This document shows, piece by piece, positions 17,362 through 26,020 of a stretch of DNA of 64,000 bases; position 1 is the first letter of the stretch; each line of letters opens with the position of its first letter. The DNA lies in NCBI RefSeq assembly GCF_004339085.1, contig NZ_SMFX01000001.1:2263253-2327252 (forward strand), in the 5' to 3' direction. The translations under genes were made by a program, and so were the position numbers. This DNA is from Thiogranum longum (lineage in GTDB: Bacteria > Pseudomonadota > Gammaproteobacteria > DSM-19610). The notes beneath the pieces were generated by a model. The model saw nothing but the letters and a program-made list of their open reading frames with translations, was not told the DNA's origin and did no database searches.

Positions 17362-19074
17362 TTATTTCGTTCCTTCAATAATCATTAGTGTCAGATCGTC
17401 TTCAAGTACACGGTCAGTACCCACTACCGAATCGGTGATAGCCAGCGGCCGGTCGTCGAGCAGGATGCTGGCATGCTCTTTCAGTACCCGTATCAGTCCA
17501 TCCCGCTCGAGCCGGCTGCCGTCTTCCATTCGTGCTTCCAGCAAGCCATCTGTATACAGGTATAGACAACCTCCCTGTAGTTCGAAAGTATTGTTGGGAA
17601 AAATACTGTCAGGACTGATGCCCAGTGGCGGGGCTTCGGCCGGGTACTCGGCAATAAGTGCCGCGCAGCCCATGTGTACAGCCGGCAAATGACCGGCGCT
17701 GGCCAGTATGACTTCACCGGAGGCCTGGTCCACCACTCCAGCCAGCATGGTGACGAACATTCCGCGCACCGAAGTCTCGAAAATTTCCCGGTTGATCATT
17801 GCCAGCAACTTCCCGGGATCATGGATCCCCTTGCCAAGGCAACGAAACAAGCTGGCTGTTTTGGCCATGAGTAACGCGGCATTCATGCCTTTTCCGGATA
17901 CATCCGCAAGACAGAATGCCATTTTGTTCTCGCCAACCCGGTAGTAATCGAAAAAATCGCCTGATACGGCCTTGGCCGACAGGTTCAGGCCGGTGATACC
18001 TGCCAGCTTTGTCCCTGCATCGGGTAACAGGCTCTTTTGTACTTCCCGCGCCAGCTCCAGTTCGCGGTTCAGTTCTGCTGCATAGCGGTCACGCTCACCC
18101 AGCGCCTGCTCGAGACGCCAGGTGAGTTCCTGGTAACTGAGATTTTCCTCGGCAAGACGCAGGTTGGCTTCGCGCAGCACCTGGTCGAAGGTCTGTTGCT
18201 CACCAACACGCATACCCATGGCCGTTGCCGCTTCAGCCACCGACTCCGCAACCTGCTGCAACAGGTAATCACTGTGTTCGGGGCTGGCATCAAAATTCTC
18301 GGCCAGCAGGGCGCGCACTTGCTGGATAGCGACACGTTTATCCGCGCAGCGGTATACCGACGCCATCCAGTCAGCACAGGTGGCAACCTTGCACAGCATC
18401 CGGGTCTGGCTATCGGTCTCCTCCGGTGGACCATCGTGGTGATAGCCCATGGCAAATGCCAGGTCCTGTGGCAGGTCCCAGCTATTCGCCAGCGTCAGCC
18501 CGACCTCGTCGTGGGTCGAGTGAAACAGGTCTATCTCAATATCGCGACGATCCCCGGGTGTGGATGCCGCCAGCCGGTCCCAGTGCTCCACTTGCTCTGG
18601 GTTGATGAACAACAACACCAGCAGACCGAAATCCTGCAACAGACCGGCCGTGAAACACTCCTCGGGGTCGAGGCTGGCAAGCTCGGCGAGCATGCGGGCA
18701 CTGACAGCACGGCGCAAGGCATCTTCCCAGTACACGTCGATATTGAAACCGGGGATAGCGTCCGAACGGAGCGCATCGCGCATCGACAGGCACAGCATCA
18801 GGTTCCTCAGTGCCCGGTTACCCAGTACCGTAACGGCCCGGCTCACCGATTTCACCTGGCTGACCAGACCGAAATAAGCGGAATTGGAAATACGCAAAAG
18901 CTCGGCCGTCAGGACAGGGTCATTGGCCACCAGGTGCGCGAGATCCCGGCTGTCGACACCCGGGCGCGAACAGGCCTGCACAATACGAATGGCGTCCTTT
19001 GGGGGCGCGGGTAAGTCACTCGGCCGCACCGAATGTTCTGCAACGGTTTCTTCCATAACCTGTTGATCTGGCAT
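17362..19074 (-). CDS. HDOD-PP2C (SpoIIE/RsbU-type) response phosphatase
   Basis: About 570 residues. The N-terminal part (about 20-220) is an HDOD domain (AHLVANDPVLTAELLRISNS), with a degenerate HD-like fold used in signalling. A coiled-coil linker follows (about 290-350) and then a PP2C phosphatase (VSGDFFDYYRV, LADVSGKGMNAALLMA, LYLYTDGLLEA) with the metal-binding Asp residues of the SpoIIE family. It should dephosphorylate the STAS protein two genes downstream. The start is uncertain: ATG at 19074, ATG at 19107 or TTG at 19116 are all possible. Confidence 0.87.
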   Translation of the reverse strand: MPDQQVMEETVAEHSVRPSDLPAPPKDAIRIVQACSRPGVDSRDLAHLVANDPVLTAELLRISNSAYFGLVSQVKSVSRAVTVLGNRALRNLMLCLSMRDALRSDAIPGFNIDVYWEDALRRAVSARMLAELASLDPEECFTAGLLQDFGLLVLLFINPEQVEHWDRLAASTPGDRRDIEIDLFHSTHDEVGLTLANSWDLPQDLAFAMGYHHDGPPEETDSQTRMLCKVATCADWMASVYRCADKRVAIQQVRALLAENFDASPEHSDYLLQQVAESVAEAATAMGMRVGEQQTFDQVLREANLRLAEENLSYQELTWRLEQALGERDRYAAELNRELELAREVQKSLLPDAGTKLAGITGLNLSAKAVSGDFFDYYRVGENKMAFCLADVSGKGMNAALLMAKTASLFRCLGKGIHDPGKLLAMINREIFETSVRGMFVTMLAGVVDQASGEVILASAGHLPAVHMGCAALIAEYPAEAPPLGISPDSIFPNNTFELQGGCLYLYTDGLLEARMEDGSRLERDGLIRVLKEHASILLDDRPLAITDSVVGTDRVLEDDLTLMIIEGTK

Positions 19075-19186
19075 CCTGGGGTTAATTTGCTCCACTTGTG
19101 AGCACATTAACGGCAAAAATCACCCGAGCTAGAGCAATTTTTTGACTAACGATCAATCAATTAGGTTTTTTCCGGTAGACAGGCGT

Positions 19187-20071
19187 TCAGATCAGAGACT
19201 CCAGTGTCGATGGAAACTGCTCTGCGGCCTCTTCGAAGGCAAAAAACAGCTCGTCTTCCGTCAAGCGAACCACTTCCAGCATGTTCTCGGGAATACTGAT
19301 ATCGGCACGAGGTGACCCGGCATAGTTACCCTGCTCTGATTCATTTACCAGGTGATTGGCGAGATACAGGATGTGTGACTCCATTCTGGCTGTTTCCGCC
19401 AGCTCCGGCTGATGGTGCCACTTGATAGAAAACACCAGTTCCTCAGGTAACTGCCACACATCCATCAGGTGAGCCGCAACACTCGCATGACTGAAGCCAA
19501 AGCGGCTGATTTCCGACTCATACAGCACCTCTTCATCGCCATCCGCAACCAGCAGTAAATCGCGCATGGCCGCGGGCCGCTGGTGATACAGCACCAGGCT
19601 ACCAATATCGTGCATCAAGCCGGCAATGAACAGGCGTTCCGGATGCAGGACACTGGCACGCTCCGCCAGCGCACGTGCCAGCAGCCCGGTATAAACACTG
19701 TGCCGCCAGAATGTTTCCATGCTGACCAGTTCATTGGGAAGATTATTGAATGATTTGACAGTGGATATCGACAGCACCAGCTGGTACAGCTCGGCAGTAC
19801 CTATCACAGTGATGGCACGACTGACCGTATCAATCTTGCGGCGGAACCGATAAAAGGCACTGTTGGCCATTCTCAGCAGCCGGGTGGTGAGATTCGGGTC
19901 GACTGAAATAACGTTGGCTATGTCGGCGGCGCTGGTCGAAGGTGACTGGATCAGCTCGAACATCCGCATACAAACATCCGGTGGAGAAACCAGGCCTTCC
20001 ACATCGTCGAGAAGCGTGACGAGGGATTCCTGTTCCGGTGACTTTCTGGCAATCAGGTCAGGGCTGTTCAT
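19187..20071 (-). CDS. HDOD-domain signalling protein
   Basis: About 294 residues, most of them a single HDOD domain with ANVISVDPNLTTRLLRMANS near the start and GLMHDIGSLVLYHQRP in the middle. It shares the family of the N-terminal half of the phosphatase just downstream, so the two may arise from duplication. A GTG at 20113 is an alternative start. HDOD proteins act in signalling without known enzymatic activity; the signal here is unknown. Confidence 0.82.
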   Translation of the reverse strand: MNSPDLIARKSPEQESLVTLLDDVEGLVSPPDVCMRMFELIQSPSTSAADIANVISVDPNLTTRLLRMANSAFYRFRRKIDTVSRAITVIGTAELYQLVLSISTVKSFNNLPNELVSMETFWRHSVYTGLLARALAERASVLHPERLFIAGLMHDIGSLVLYHQRPAAMRDLLLVADGDEEVLYESEISRFGFSHASVAAHLMDVWQLPEELVFSIKWHHQPELAETARMESHILYLANHLVNESEQGNYAGSPRADISIPENMLEVVRLTEDELFFAFEEAAEQFPSTLESLI

Positions 20072-20240
20072 GGGCACACCGATGGTTATCGTTTCTACAG
20101 GTAGCGACGTCACAAAAGAAAACTGGAGAGCCTGAAAGATGTGATTTATGCCTAATCGCTCACATATTCCGTCATCCGGGCATGATATTTATCTATTCCA
20201 GTCGTAATACTAACCGGAACATCAAAAAGCGGATATCACC

Positions 20241-22460
20241 ATGTCAAACTCAAGCAGGAAAAAAGTAGTCAGCCTTGAAGACTACGGCCAGATACGCCGC
20301 AGCATCGGATCCGGCCCTGGATCGAAGGCGCTGCGCATCATCCGTGACCAGTCCTTGTCAACACTGGAGAAGCATATCGAAACAATGCTGGACAGTGTTG
20401 ACGATGCCCTGTTCTCGCGCGCCGAAAAAGCCGAAAGCAACATGGTCCAAACACAGTATTTTGATGCCATGCGGGAATTGCGCATTATCCGCAAAGATAT
20501 CGAGGGTGATTTCCTGACGCAGTTCAAAAGCCACTTTGATCGCGGCATTCCCCGCCCTTCATTGCAGAACAGCACGTCGGGACTGGGCATGGACGGTGAT
20601 TCCGACCTGGGCCTGATTGACAAGAACGATCTTGAAGAAGATCTTGCCGTTTCCAATATGGTCAACAAAATCCGCAGTCACTGTGTGCAGTCACTGTATG
20701 CGCTGGACAAACGTATCGGGTTCCTGATTGGCGACCTGGATCTTGAACGCTTCGAGAATCCGGTTGGCCCGGAAGCCATCTGTAATGCATTCAGGGAAGC
20801 GGCTGACCGTATCGAAACCGGTCTGGAGATCCGTCTTGTCATCTTCAAGTTGTTCGACAAGCACGTTGGCGTAAATATTGACGCCCTGTATCGCGAACTT
20901 AACCAGCATCTGGTCAAGATGGAAGTTTTACCGGAGATCCGTACTGTTATACGCAAATCGGCCAACCCTCATCATCACGCCGGCAGCACAGGACAGCCCG
21001 GAGTAACGGGCACCAGCGACACTGGCGGAGCTGGTGTTACAGGAAGCGCATGTCCCGGCGGCATTGCGGGACATCCGGCTGGTGGTAGTGTGCAGAGCCA
21101 TGGTTACACACAGTACGTTGAGCCTTCCATCAGTGCCCTGACATACCTGCAGCAGGGTTGCGACACGTTTGACGAAGCCGGCCTCCCGACCGATATCCCG
21201 GTGCTCGATCCGGCACTCGTGCAGACAGGCACGGTCAATATCCTGCGCAATATGCGTGACACCAGCATTATCCAGAATCTTGGCAAATCAGGCGGTATGA
21301 CACTCGATATTGTGGCCATATTGTTCGACTATATTCTCGACGACCGGAATATTCCCGATGCAATGCGTGCGCTCATTGGCCGCCTGCAGATTCCCCTGCT
21401 CAAGGTCGCACTGCTGGATAGCAACTTCTTTTCCCGGAAATCGCACCCTGCACGACAACTTCTGAACAGACTGGCATCCGCGGCCGTGGGCTGGGATGAA
21501 TCGCAAGGTACGGATGACCCGCTCTTCACCCGGATCGAATCGATTGTGCAAACCATACTCGACGATTTCGAAGATGACCTGGGCCTGTTCGAAACACTTC
21601 TCTCAGAACTTGATGATTTCCTCGCACAGGAAGAGAAACTGGCTGAAATACGTGCCGAACGTTCGGCAAAAGTCATGGAGGGTACCGAACGCGTGGCCGT
21701 AGCCGAATCCACAACCATGGAAGAAATACAGCCCAGAATCGAGGCCGACTTCAACCTCGACTTCGTTCGTGAGTTTGTTGCGACACACTGGAAGAATCTG
21801 CTTTTCATCTGTTGCGCCCGCAATGGCAAGGACAGCGAGGAATGGAAGCATTCCGTCCAGACCATGGACGAGCTGATCTGGAGTGTTAAACCCAAGACCA
21901 CACCGGCTGACCGGCAGCGCCTGGTCGCCATTCAGCCGCGTTTACTGGAGAAACTTCGTATCGGCATGGAACGGCTGTCTGTTCCGGCCACAGAACGTGA
22001 CGACTTTATAGCAAAGCTGGTTCGTGCTCACGGAAGGACAGCCATCAATACCCCCGATACTGACGAGACAACGCACAACAGGGAAGCCACAGTAAACACC
22101 ACGACAACCGAAAAGAATCCGGACGAAAAAGCTTCCACGACCGTGGAACAGTCCCAGCCAGCCCCGGAACCGTCTCCCGCTATTGATGATGCCTTTACCG
22201 CCCGGGCCCGGCAAATGAAGGCCGGCACGTGGATGGAATTCCGCGGCAGCGAAGCTGAGCGTATCCGCGCCAAATTAAGCTGGGTGAGTCCGATTACCGG
22301 GACTTGTCTGTTTACCGACCGGAAAGGTCTGAAAGTCGGTAACTATACGATTGAAGAACTTGCCCACCTGTTGCGTAGTGCCCGGGCCAGGGTACTCAAC
22401 GCCGCACCCCTGATGGATCGCGCGGTTCGTACTGCACTTAAGGAATACGATAAAAAATAA
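20241..22460 (+). CDS. DUF1631 family protein
   Basis: A 739-residue cytoplasmic protein of the DUF1631 type. The N-terminal half is mostly helical. A Gly/Pro/Ser-rich linker spans about 245-285, and another low-complexity linker about 605-650. The C-terminal part GTWMEFRG ... GTCLFTDRKGLKV looks like a PilZ-type beta barrel that follows DUF1631. Family members are often associated with c-di-GMP or stress regulation, but no enzyme activity is established. It converges on the DUF1624 gene, with stops one base apart. Confidence 0.8.
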   Translation: MSNSSRKKVVSLEDYGQIRRSIGSGPGSKALRIIRDQSLSTLEKHIETMLDSVDDALFSRAEKAESNMVQTQYFDAMRELRIIRKDIEGDFLTQFKSHFDRGIPRPSLQNSTSGLGMDGDSDLGLIDKNDLEEDLAVSNMVNKIRSHCVQSLYALDKRIGFLIGDLDLERFENPVGPEAICNAFREAADRIETGLEIRLVIFKLFDKHVGVNIDALYRELNQHLVKMEVLPEIRTVIRKSANPHHHAGSTGQPGVTGTSDTGGAGVTGSACPGGIAGHPAGGSVQSHGYTQYVEPSISALTYLQQGCDTFDEAGLPTDIPVLDPALVQTGTVNILRNMRDTSIIQNLGKSGGMTLDIVAILFDYILDDRNIPDAMRALIGRLQIPLLKVALLDSNFFSRKSHPARQLLNRLASAAVGWDESQGTDDPLFTRIESIVQTILDDFEDDLGLFETLLSELDDFLAQEEKLAEIRAERSAKVMEGTERVAVAESTTMEEIQPRIEADFNLDFVREFVATHWKNLLFICCARNGKDSEEWKHSVQTMDELIWSVKPKTTPADRQRLVAIQPRLLEKLRIGMERLSVPATERDDFIAKLVRAHGRTAINTPDTDETTHNREATVNTTTTEKNPDEKASTTVEQSQPAPEPSPAIDDAFTARARQMKAGTWMEFRGSEAERIRAKLSWVSPITGTCLFTDRKGLKVGNYTIEELAHLLRSARARVLNAAPLMDRAVRTALKEYDKK

Positions 22461-22461
22461 C

Positions 22462-23214
22462 TCACCTGCCAGCCATCGCTGCATACAGGCTGATCACACC
22501 AAACAACAGCGGCTGGTGTAGCAGATAAATCAACAAACTGTGCCTGCCGGAAAAAGCCAGCAGGCGGACAGGCGTATTGCCGGAAGGCAGTACACCGTCC
22601 AGCCTCTCCAGCCGTCTTTCGCGCAACACAATATTTCCCGCAAATATCCCTGCAAGCACAACGCCAAACCAGGGTAACAGGGGAACATAATCTTCCGTGG
22701 CAGGCTTATGCGTCATCAGGCCTATCCAGCGCCAGCCTGTCTGATCGAACCCGGGAAACTGCACACTGTTACCTATCACCAGCAACGCTATTCCCAGTAC
22801 CAGGGCAATGACAGGCTTGCGTACAAACAACAGTCCGAGCAAGCTTGCCAACGCAATAAAATGCAGCACACCAAAAAAAACGAACCGGTCACCGAACATC
22901 CACCATGTCGCAACACTCACCAGCAGTGCAGCGCCAATGATACGTATCAGCCGCGCTGTAAAACGCCTGACATTGATTCCTTTTTGCGTCGAGAGCACAA
23001 GGCTGAGTCCGACCAGGAACAGGAACAGACTCAAAATGAAAGTACGGAAGTTCAACCAGAATGCGTCGTGGTAAAAATCAAACCTGGCAAAGCCAAAATG
23101 GGCAAGGTCGAAACAGAAGTGGTAAATCACCATAAGCGCGATAGCCATACCACGCATCACATCGACGATCACTAATCGCCGGAAATCACTGCTGTTTTCC
23201 CCCGGGGAACTCAT
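22462..23214 (-). CDS. DUF1624 (heparan-alpha-glucosaminide acetyltransferase-like) membrane protein
   Basis: A 250-residue inner-membrane protein with about seven membrane segments. It begins with the family hallmark DVMRGMAIALMVIYHFCFDL, whose conserved Arg and His are typical of the YeiB/HGSNAT-like acyltransferases, and ends with HSLLIYLLHQPLLFGVI. It may transfer acyl groups across the membrane. The true substrate is unknown. Confidence 0.8.
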   Translation of the reverse strand: MSSPGENSSDFRRLVIVDVMRGMAIALMVIYHFCFDLAHFGFARFDFYHDAFWLNFRTFILSLFLFLVGLSLVLSTQKGINVRRFTARLIRIIGAALLVSVATWWMFGDRFVFFGVLHFIALASLLGLLFVRKPVIALVLGIALLVIGNSVQFPGFDQTGWRWIGLMTHKPATEDYVPLLPWFGVVLAGIFAGNIVLRERRLERLDGVLPSGNTPVRLLAFSGRHSLLIYLLHQPLLFGVISLYAAMAGR

Positions 23215-23444
23215 ACCTGAAACATACCAGATAATGATGGCCGCGCCACGAATACTGTCTCAATATGGCAACAATTACCCCGCTATAGGCAAATTAGGCT
23301 CTCGTTATAACGACATTGTTATTAGCCATGTATATACTATGGCAAGCGGCCTTATACAGGCCCTGTAATCAATTATCCGCTCTATTTCCAGATATGTTGC
23401 TGAAGCATACGCGGATACATATAAAACTAACGAGGAGTACACAC

Positions 23445-23858
23445 ATGAAAGCATTAATTGGCGTAACACTTTGCAGCGCTTTACTACTGGGTGGTTGCAG
23501 CAAAAGTGATGATAGTGACAAGACCAGCGAATCCCTGATAGACAAGGCAAGCTCCACTGTGAGCTCCATGACTGAAAAAGCCGGGGACGCGACATCAACA
23601 GTTGTTGACTCTGCAAAAACCGCTGGCGCTGACGCGATAGACGCCACCAAGGACGCCGCCTCGGATGTAGCTGACGCTGCTGCCAAAAGTGGCGACGCCG
23701 CTGCAGAACTGGCAACAGAAAGCTACGATGCCGCAAAGAAAGCCGGCAGTGATGCCATTGGCACAGCCGTTGACAAGGCCAGCGACATGGCAAGTGTCGA
23801 AGGAAAGGATGCAGCCGATAATGCTGTCGATGCAGCCAGTGGAATGATGGAAAAATAA
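23445..23858 (+). CDS. Alanine-rich lipoprotein
   Basis: About 137 residues, starting at the ATG at 23445 with a CGAGGAG ribosome-binding site. A short signal sequence ends in the lipobox LLGGCS. The mature part is almost wholly Ala/Asp/Lys/Ser with repeated units of the type 'DA.KDAASDVADAA', which predicts a long amphipathic helix or coiled coil. It resembles small stress-related surface lipoproteins; function unknown. Stands alone between divergent and co-directional genes. Confidence 0.78.
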   Translation: MKALIGVTLCSALLLGGCSKSDDSDKTSESLIDKASSTVSSMTEKAGDATSTVVDSAKTAGADAIDATKDAASDVADAAAKSGDAAAELATESYDAAKKAGSDAIGTAVDKASDMASVEGKDAADNAVDAASGMMEK

Positions 23859-24096
23859 ACCAGCTTGCTTGCTGTAATCCATACACGCCCTGCAGGTCTC
23901 CTGGAGTTTATAGAGTCTGTGGGGCGTTTCTGCCTGAAACGATGCTATGGCTGTTTGCGAACAGCACACCAGGTATAGACTTTCGTCTAGACACACCTGT
24001 AACACATCATTATCAAAGTTAATAACCGTGTGTATACTTCCGGCCTGGTCTTGCATACGCACATTCAAAATAGTCAATGAACTGAGGAGATCGACC

Positions 24097-24747
24097 ATGG
24101 AAACAAAGTCCCGGATTATCGGACTCACCGCCCTGACCTGCATTGGAATGCTGACAGTACAGGGAGCAGCGGCACATGATGCCGGCAAGGCAAACTCCGG
24201 CTACGTCGGTGAAAACGACTCGCACCTGATTACTGATGGCTTTGGAAACTGTGTAAAAACAGGATTCTGGTCCAGTGAAGATGGTCTTGCGGACTGCGGA
24301 GACAAAATGAACGAAGAAGCGGCTGCTGAACCGGCACCAGCACCGGCACCCGTCGCAGCTGCACCAGCCCCCGCACCTAAAGTTACAACCAAATCGGTTT
24401 CCCTGTCAGCAGGTGCCCTGTTTGATGTTAACAGTGACGTTATCAAAGATGCCGGTAAAGCCGAACTCCGTGCCCTGGCCGACCACATCAACAAGCTGGC
24501 CGATGTCCAGAGTGTCGATATCGTTGGTTACACGGATAGCTCCGGTGCTGCAGACTACAACCAGAAATTGTCACTGCGCCGTGCGACTGCAGTCAAAAAC
24601 TTCCTGATGGACAACGGCGTATCACCCAAGGTAATGACAACCCTCGGTCTTGGCGAAGAAAAACCGGTAGCCAGCAATGCTACACGGGAAGGTCGCGCAA
24701 AGAACCGTCGTGTTGAAATCACCATTCGTGGTACCCAGGCACAGTAA
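24097..24747 (+). CDS. OmpA-family outer-membrane-associated protein
   Basis: About 216 residues, starting at the ATG at 24097 behind a GAGGAGA site. It has a signal peptide ending GAAAHD, a Pro/Ala-rich linker (about 70-95), and a C-terminal OmpA domain (about 105-215) with DVNSDVIKDAGKAEL, GYTDSSGAADYN and the RAKNRRVEI peptidoglycan-binding motif. There is no eight-strand barrel, so it likely bridges peptidoglycan and the outer membrane. Confidence 0.9.
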   Translation: METKSRIIGLTALTCIGMLTVQGAAAHDAGKANSGYVGENDSHLITDGFGNCVKTGFWSSEDGLADCGDKMNEEAAAEPAPAPAPVAAAPAPAPKVTTKSVSLSAGALFDVNSDVIKDAGKAELRALADHINKLADVQSVDIVGYTDSSGAADYNQKLSLRRATAVKNFLMDNGVSPKVMTTLGLGEEKPVASNATREGRAKNRRVEITIRGTQAQ

Positions 24748-24760
24748 ATCCGGATAATCA

Positions 24761-24800
24761 CTCCCGTGCTACAAGCCATAAAAGGCTTGCGGCGCGGGAG
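24761..24800. terminator. Hairpin between convergent genes
   Basis: CTCCCGTGC and GCGCGGGAG frame an inner AAGCC/GGCTT stem between the ends of the OmpA-like gene and arsS. No T tract follows on either strand, so this is a stem of terminator type and position rather than a proven terminator. Confidence 0.45.
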
Positions 24801-24805
24801 CTGAT

Positions 24806-25774
24806 CTAATCTCCGGCTATCGCACCACCACAGCTGCTACCCTGCCCCGCCGTACAGCCAAAGCAGTGATCTGCAATGGCAATCTCCCTGCCTTCAATAG
24901 GTTCTTCTGCAAGATCTGAAATATGAATTCGCGTGCCCTGCCCTGATTGCCAGACCAGACCCAGCATCTGGTTAAAGTCACAGTCATAAACATAACCCTG
25001 CCAGTCAATGCTGACCAGGGAACGACACATAACCGTACTCAGGTTTTCGGGCCGGTGCGCCCCTCTGAGCAATTCCATGTACGACTCGAACTCCCCCCGG
25101 GAGACCAGGGTACTGCCAAATCGCTGAATCGGCATATTGGCCAGCACAAATAACTGGCTGAACCCGATACCATAGCGCGCACGCAAGGCCTCCCGGTAAT
25201 CCGCTTCCAGTTGCTGCTGGGAAGGCGGCAGCGAAGGGCCGACAGGGTTATACATCAAATTAAGCACCAGGCCGGTATCCGGCCTGCCGTAGCCCAGATG
25301 ATTCAACTGTTTTAATGCAGCAAGGCTTTTTTCAAATACGCCATCACCGCGCTGACCATCAACATTTTCTTCCAGGTAGCAGGGCAAAGATGCGACCACC
25401 TCGACACGATGGTCTGCCAGAAATACAGCAAGGTCTTCAAACCCCGGCTCCATGAGTATGGTGAGATTACAACGATCAGTAACACGAATACCTTCCCGGG
25501 TAGCGCACTCAACGAGATAACGGAAGTTGCTATTCATTTCCGGTGCACCACCGGTCAGATCCAGCTGTTGAACACCGGCATGCCTCATGAACTGCAGCAC
25601 GGCATCAACCGTTTCACAATCCATTTCCTCTTTGCGGCCCGGACCAGCATTCACATGACAGTGCAAACAGCTCTGGTTACACCGGTAGCCGAGGTTGACC
25701 TGAAGTGTTGCCAGGCCGGCTCGCCTGATCGCGGGAAAATTCGTTTCCGAAAGCAAAGGAAGCGTTGCGTGCAT
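24806..25774 (-). CDS. arsS: ArsS-type radical SAM protein
   Basis: A 322-residue radical SAM enzyme with the cluster motif CNQSCLHC (CxxxCxxC) near residue 33 and the C-terminal Cys-rich pattern HCFGCTAGQGSSCGG seen in ArsS/DUF3641 proteins. In its family it builds arsenosugars from a methylated arsenical and S-adenosylmethionine. No arsM or arsenic-resistance genes are visible on either side, so the physiological substrate here is less certain than the family. Confidence 0.87.
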   Translation of the reverse strand: MHATLPLLSETNFPAIRRAGLATLQVNLGYRCNQSCLHCHVNAGPGRKEEMDCETVDAVLQFMRHAGVQQLDLTGGAPEMNSNFRYLVECATREGIRVTDRCNLTILMEPGFEDLAVFLADHRVEVVASLPCYLEENVDGQRGDGVFEKSLAALKQLNHLGYGRPDTGLVLNLMYNPVGPSLPPSQQQLEADYREALRARYGIGFSQLFVLANMPIQRFGSTLVSRGEFESYMELLRGAHRPENLSTVMCRSLVSIDWQGYVYDCDFNQMLGLVWQSGQGTRIHISDLAEEPIEGREIAIADHCFGCTAGQGSSCGGAIAGD

Positions 25775-26020
25775 AAGTAGAGGCTATACCCTGAAAGAGA
25801 CGAGCTGTATCAACAACCTCCTAAACTAAACCGGTTCAGGCAGTGAATCAAGTGCATAGACCTTTATCAGTGGCAGCCTTTGCCGCTCCGGCAGGGCGAG
25901 GCCTATGAACGCTATCTGAACATGAATGTTTACCACTACAACTGCTGACTGTATGGGCAAAACAATAGTGCTATCCACGCTGCCATGTCGCCTGGTCATC
26001 GATGGTTGTGCAATTGGGCG
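25775..26020. other. Intergenic edge of the defence island
   Basis: A 246-base gap between arsS and the Fic gene. It holds a short open fragment on the + strand (about 25847-25948, ending VYHYNC) that could be the tail of a lost gene. I see no promoter or repeat that I would defend. This marks the left edge of the accessory block ending at tRNA-Ser. Confidence 0.4.

Noticed and set aside
18037..19014. Long open frame on the + strand (about 325 codons) opposite the HDOD-PP2C gene
   Set aside because: It lies wholly within the well-supported phosphatase gene, has no recognisable family pattern and is explained by third-position GC bias.
20945..21110. Collagen-like repeat in the DUF1631 protein
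   Set aside because: The Gly-rich stretch has no regular G-x-y pattern over a useful length; treated as a flexible linker.
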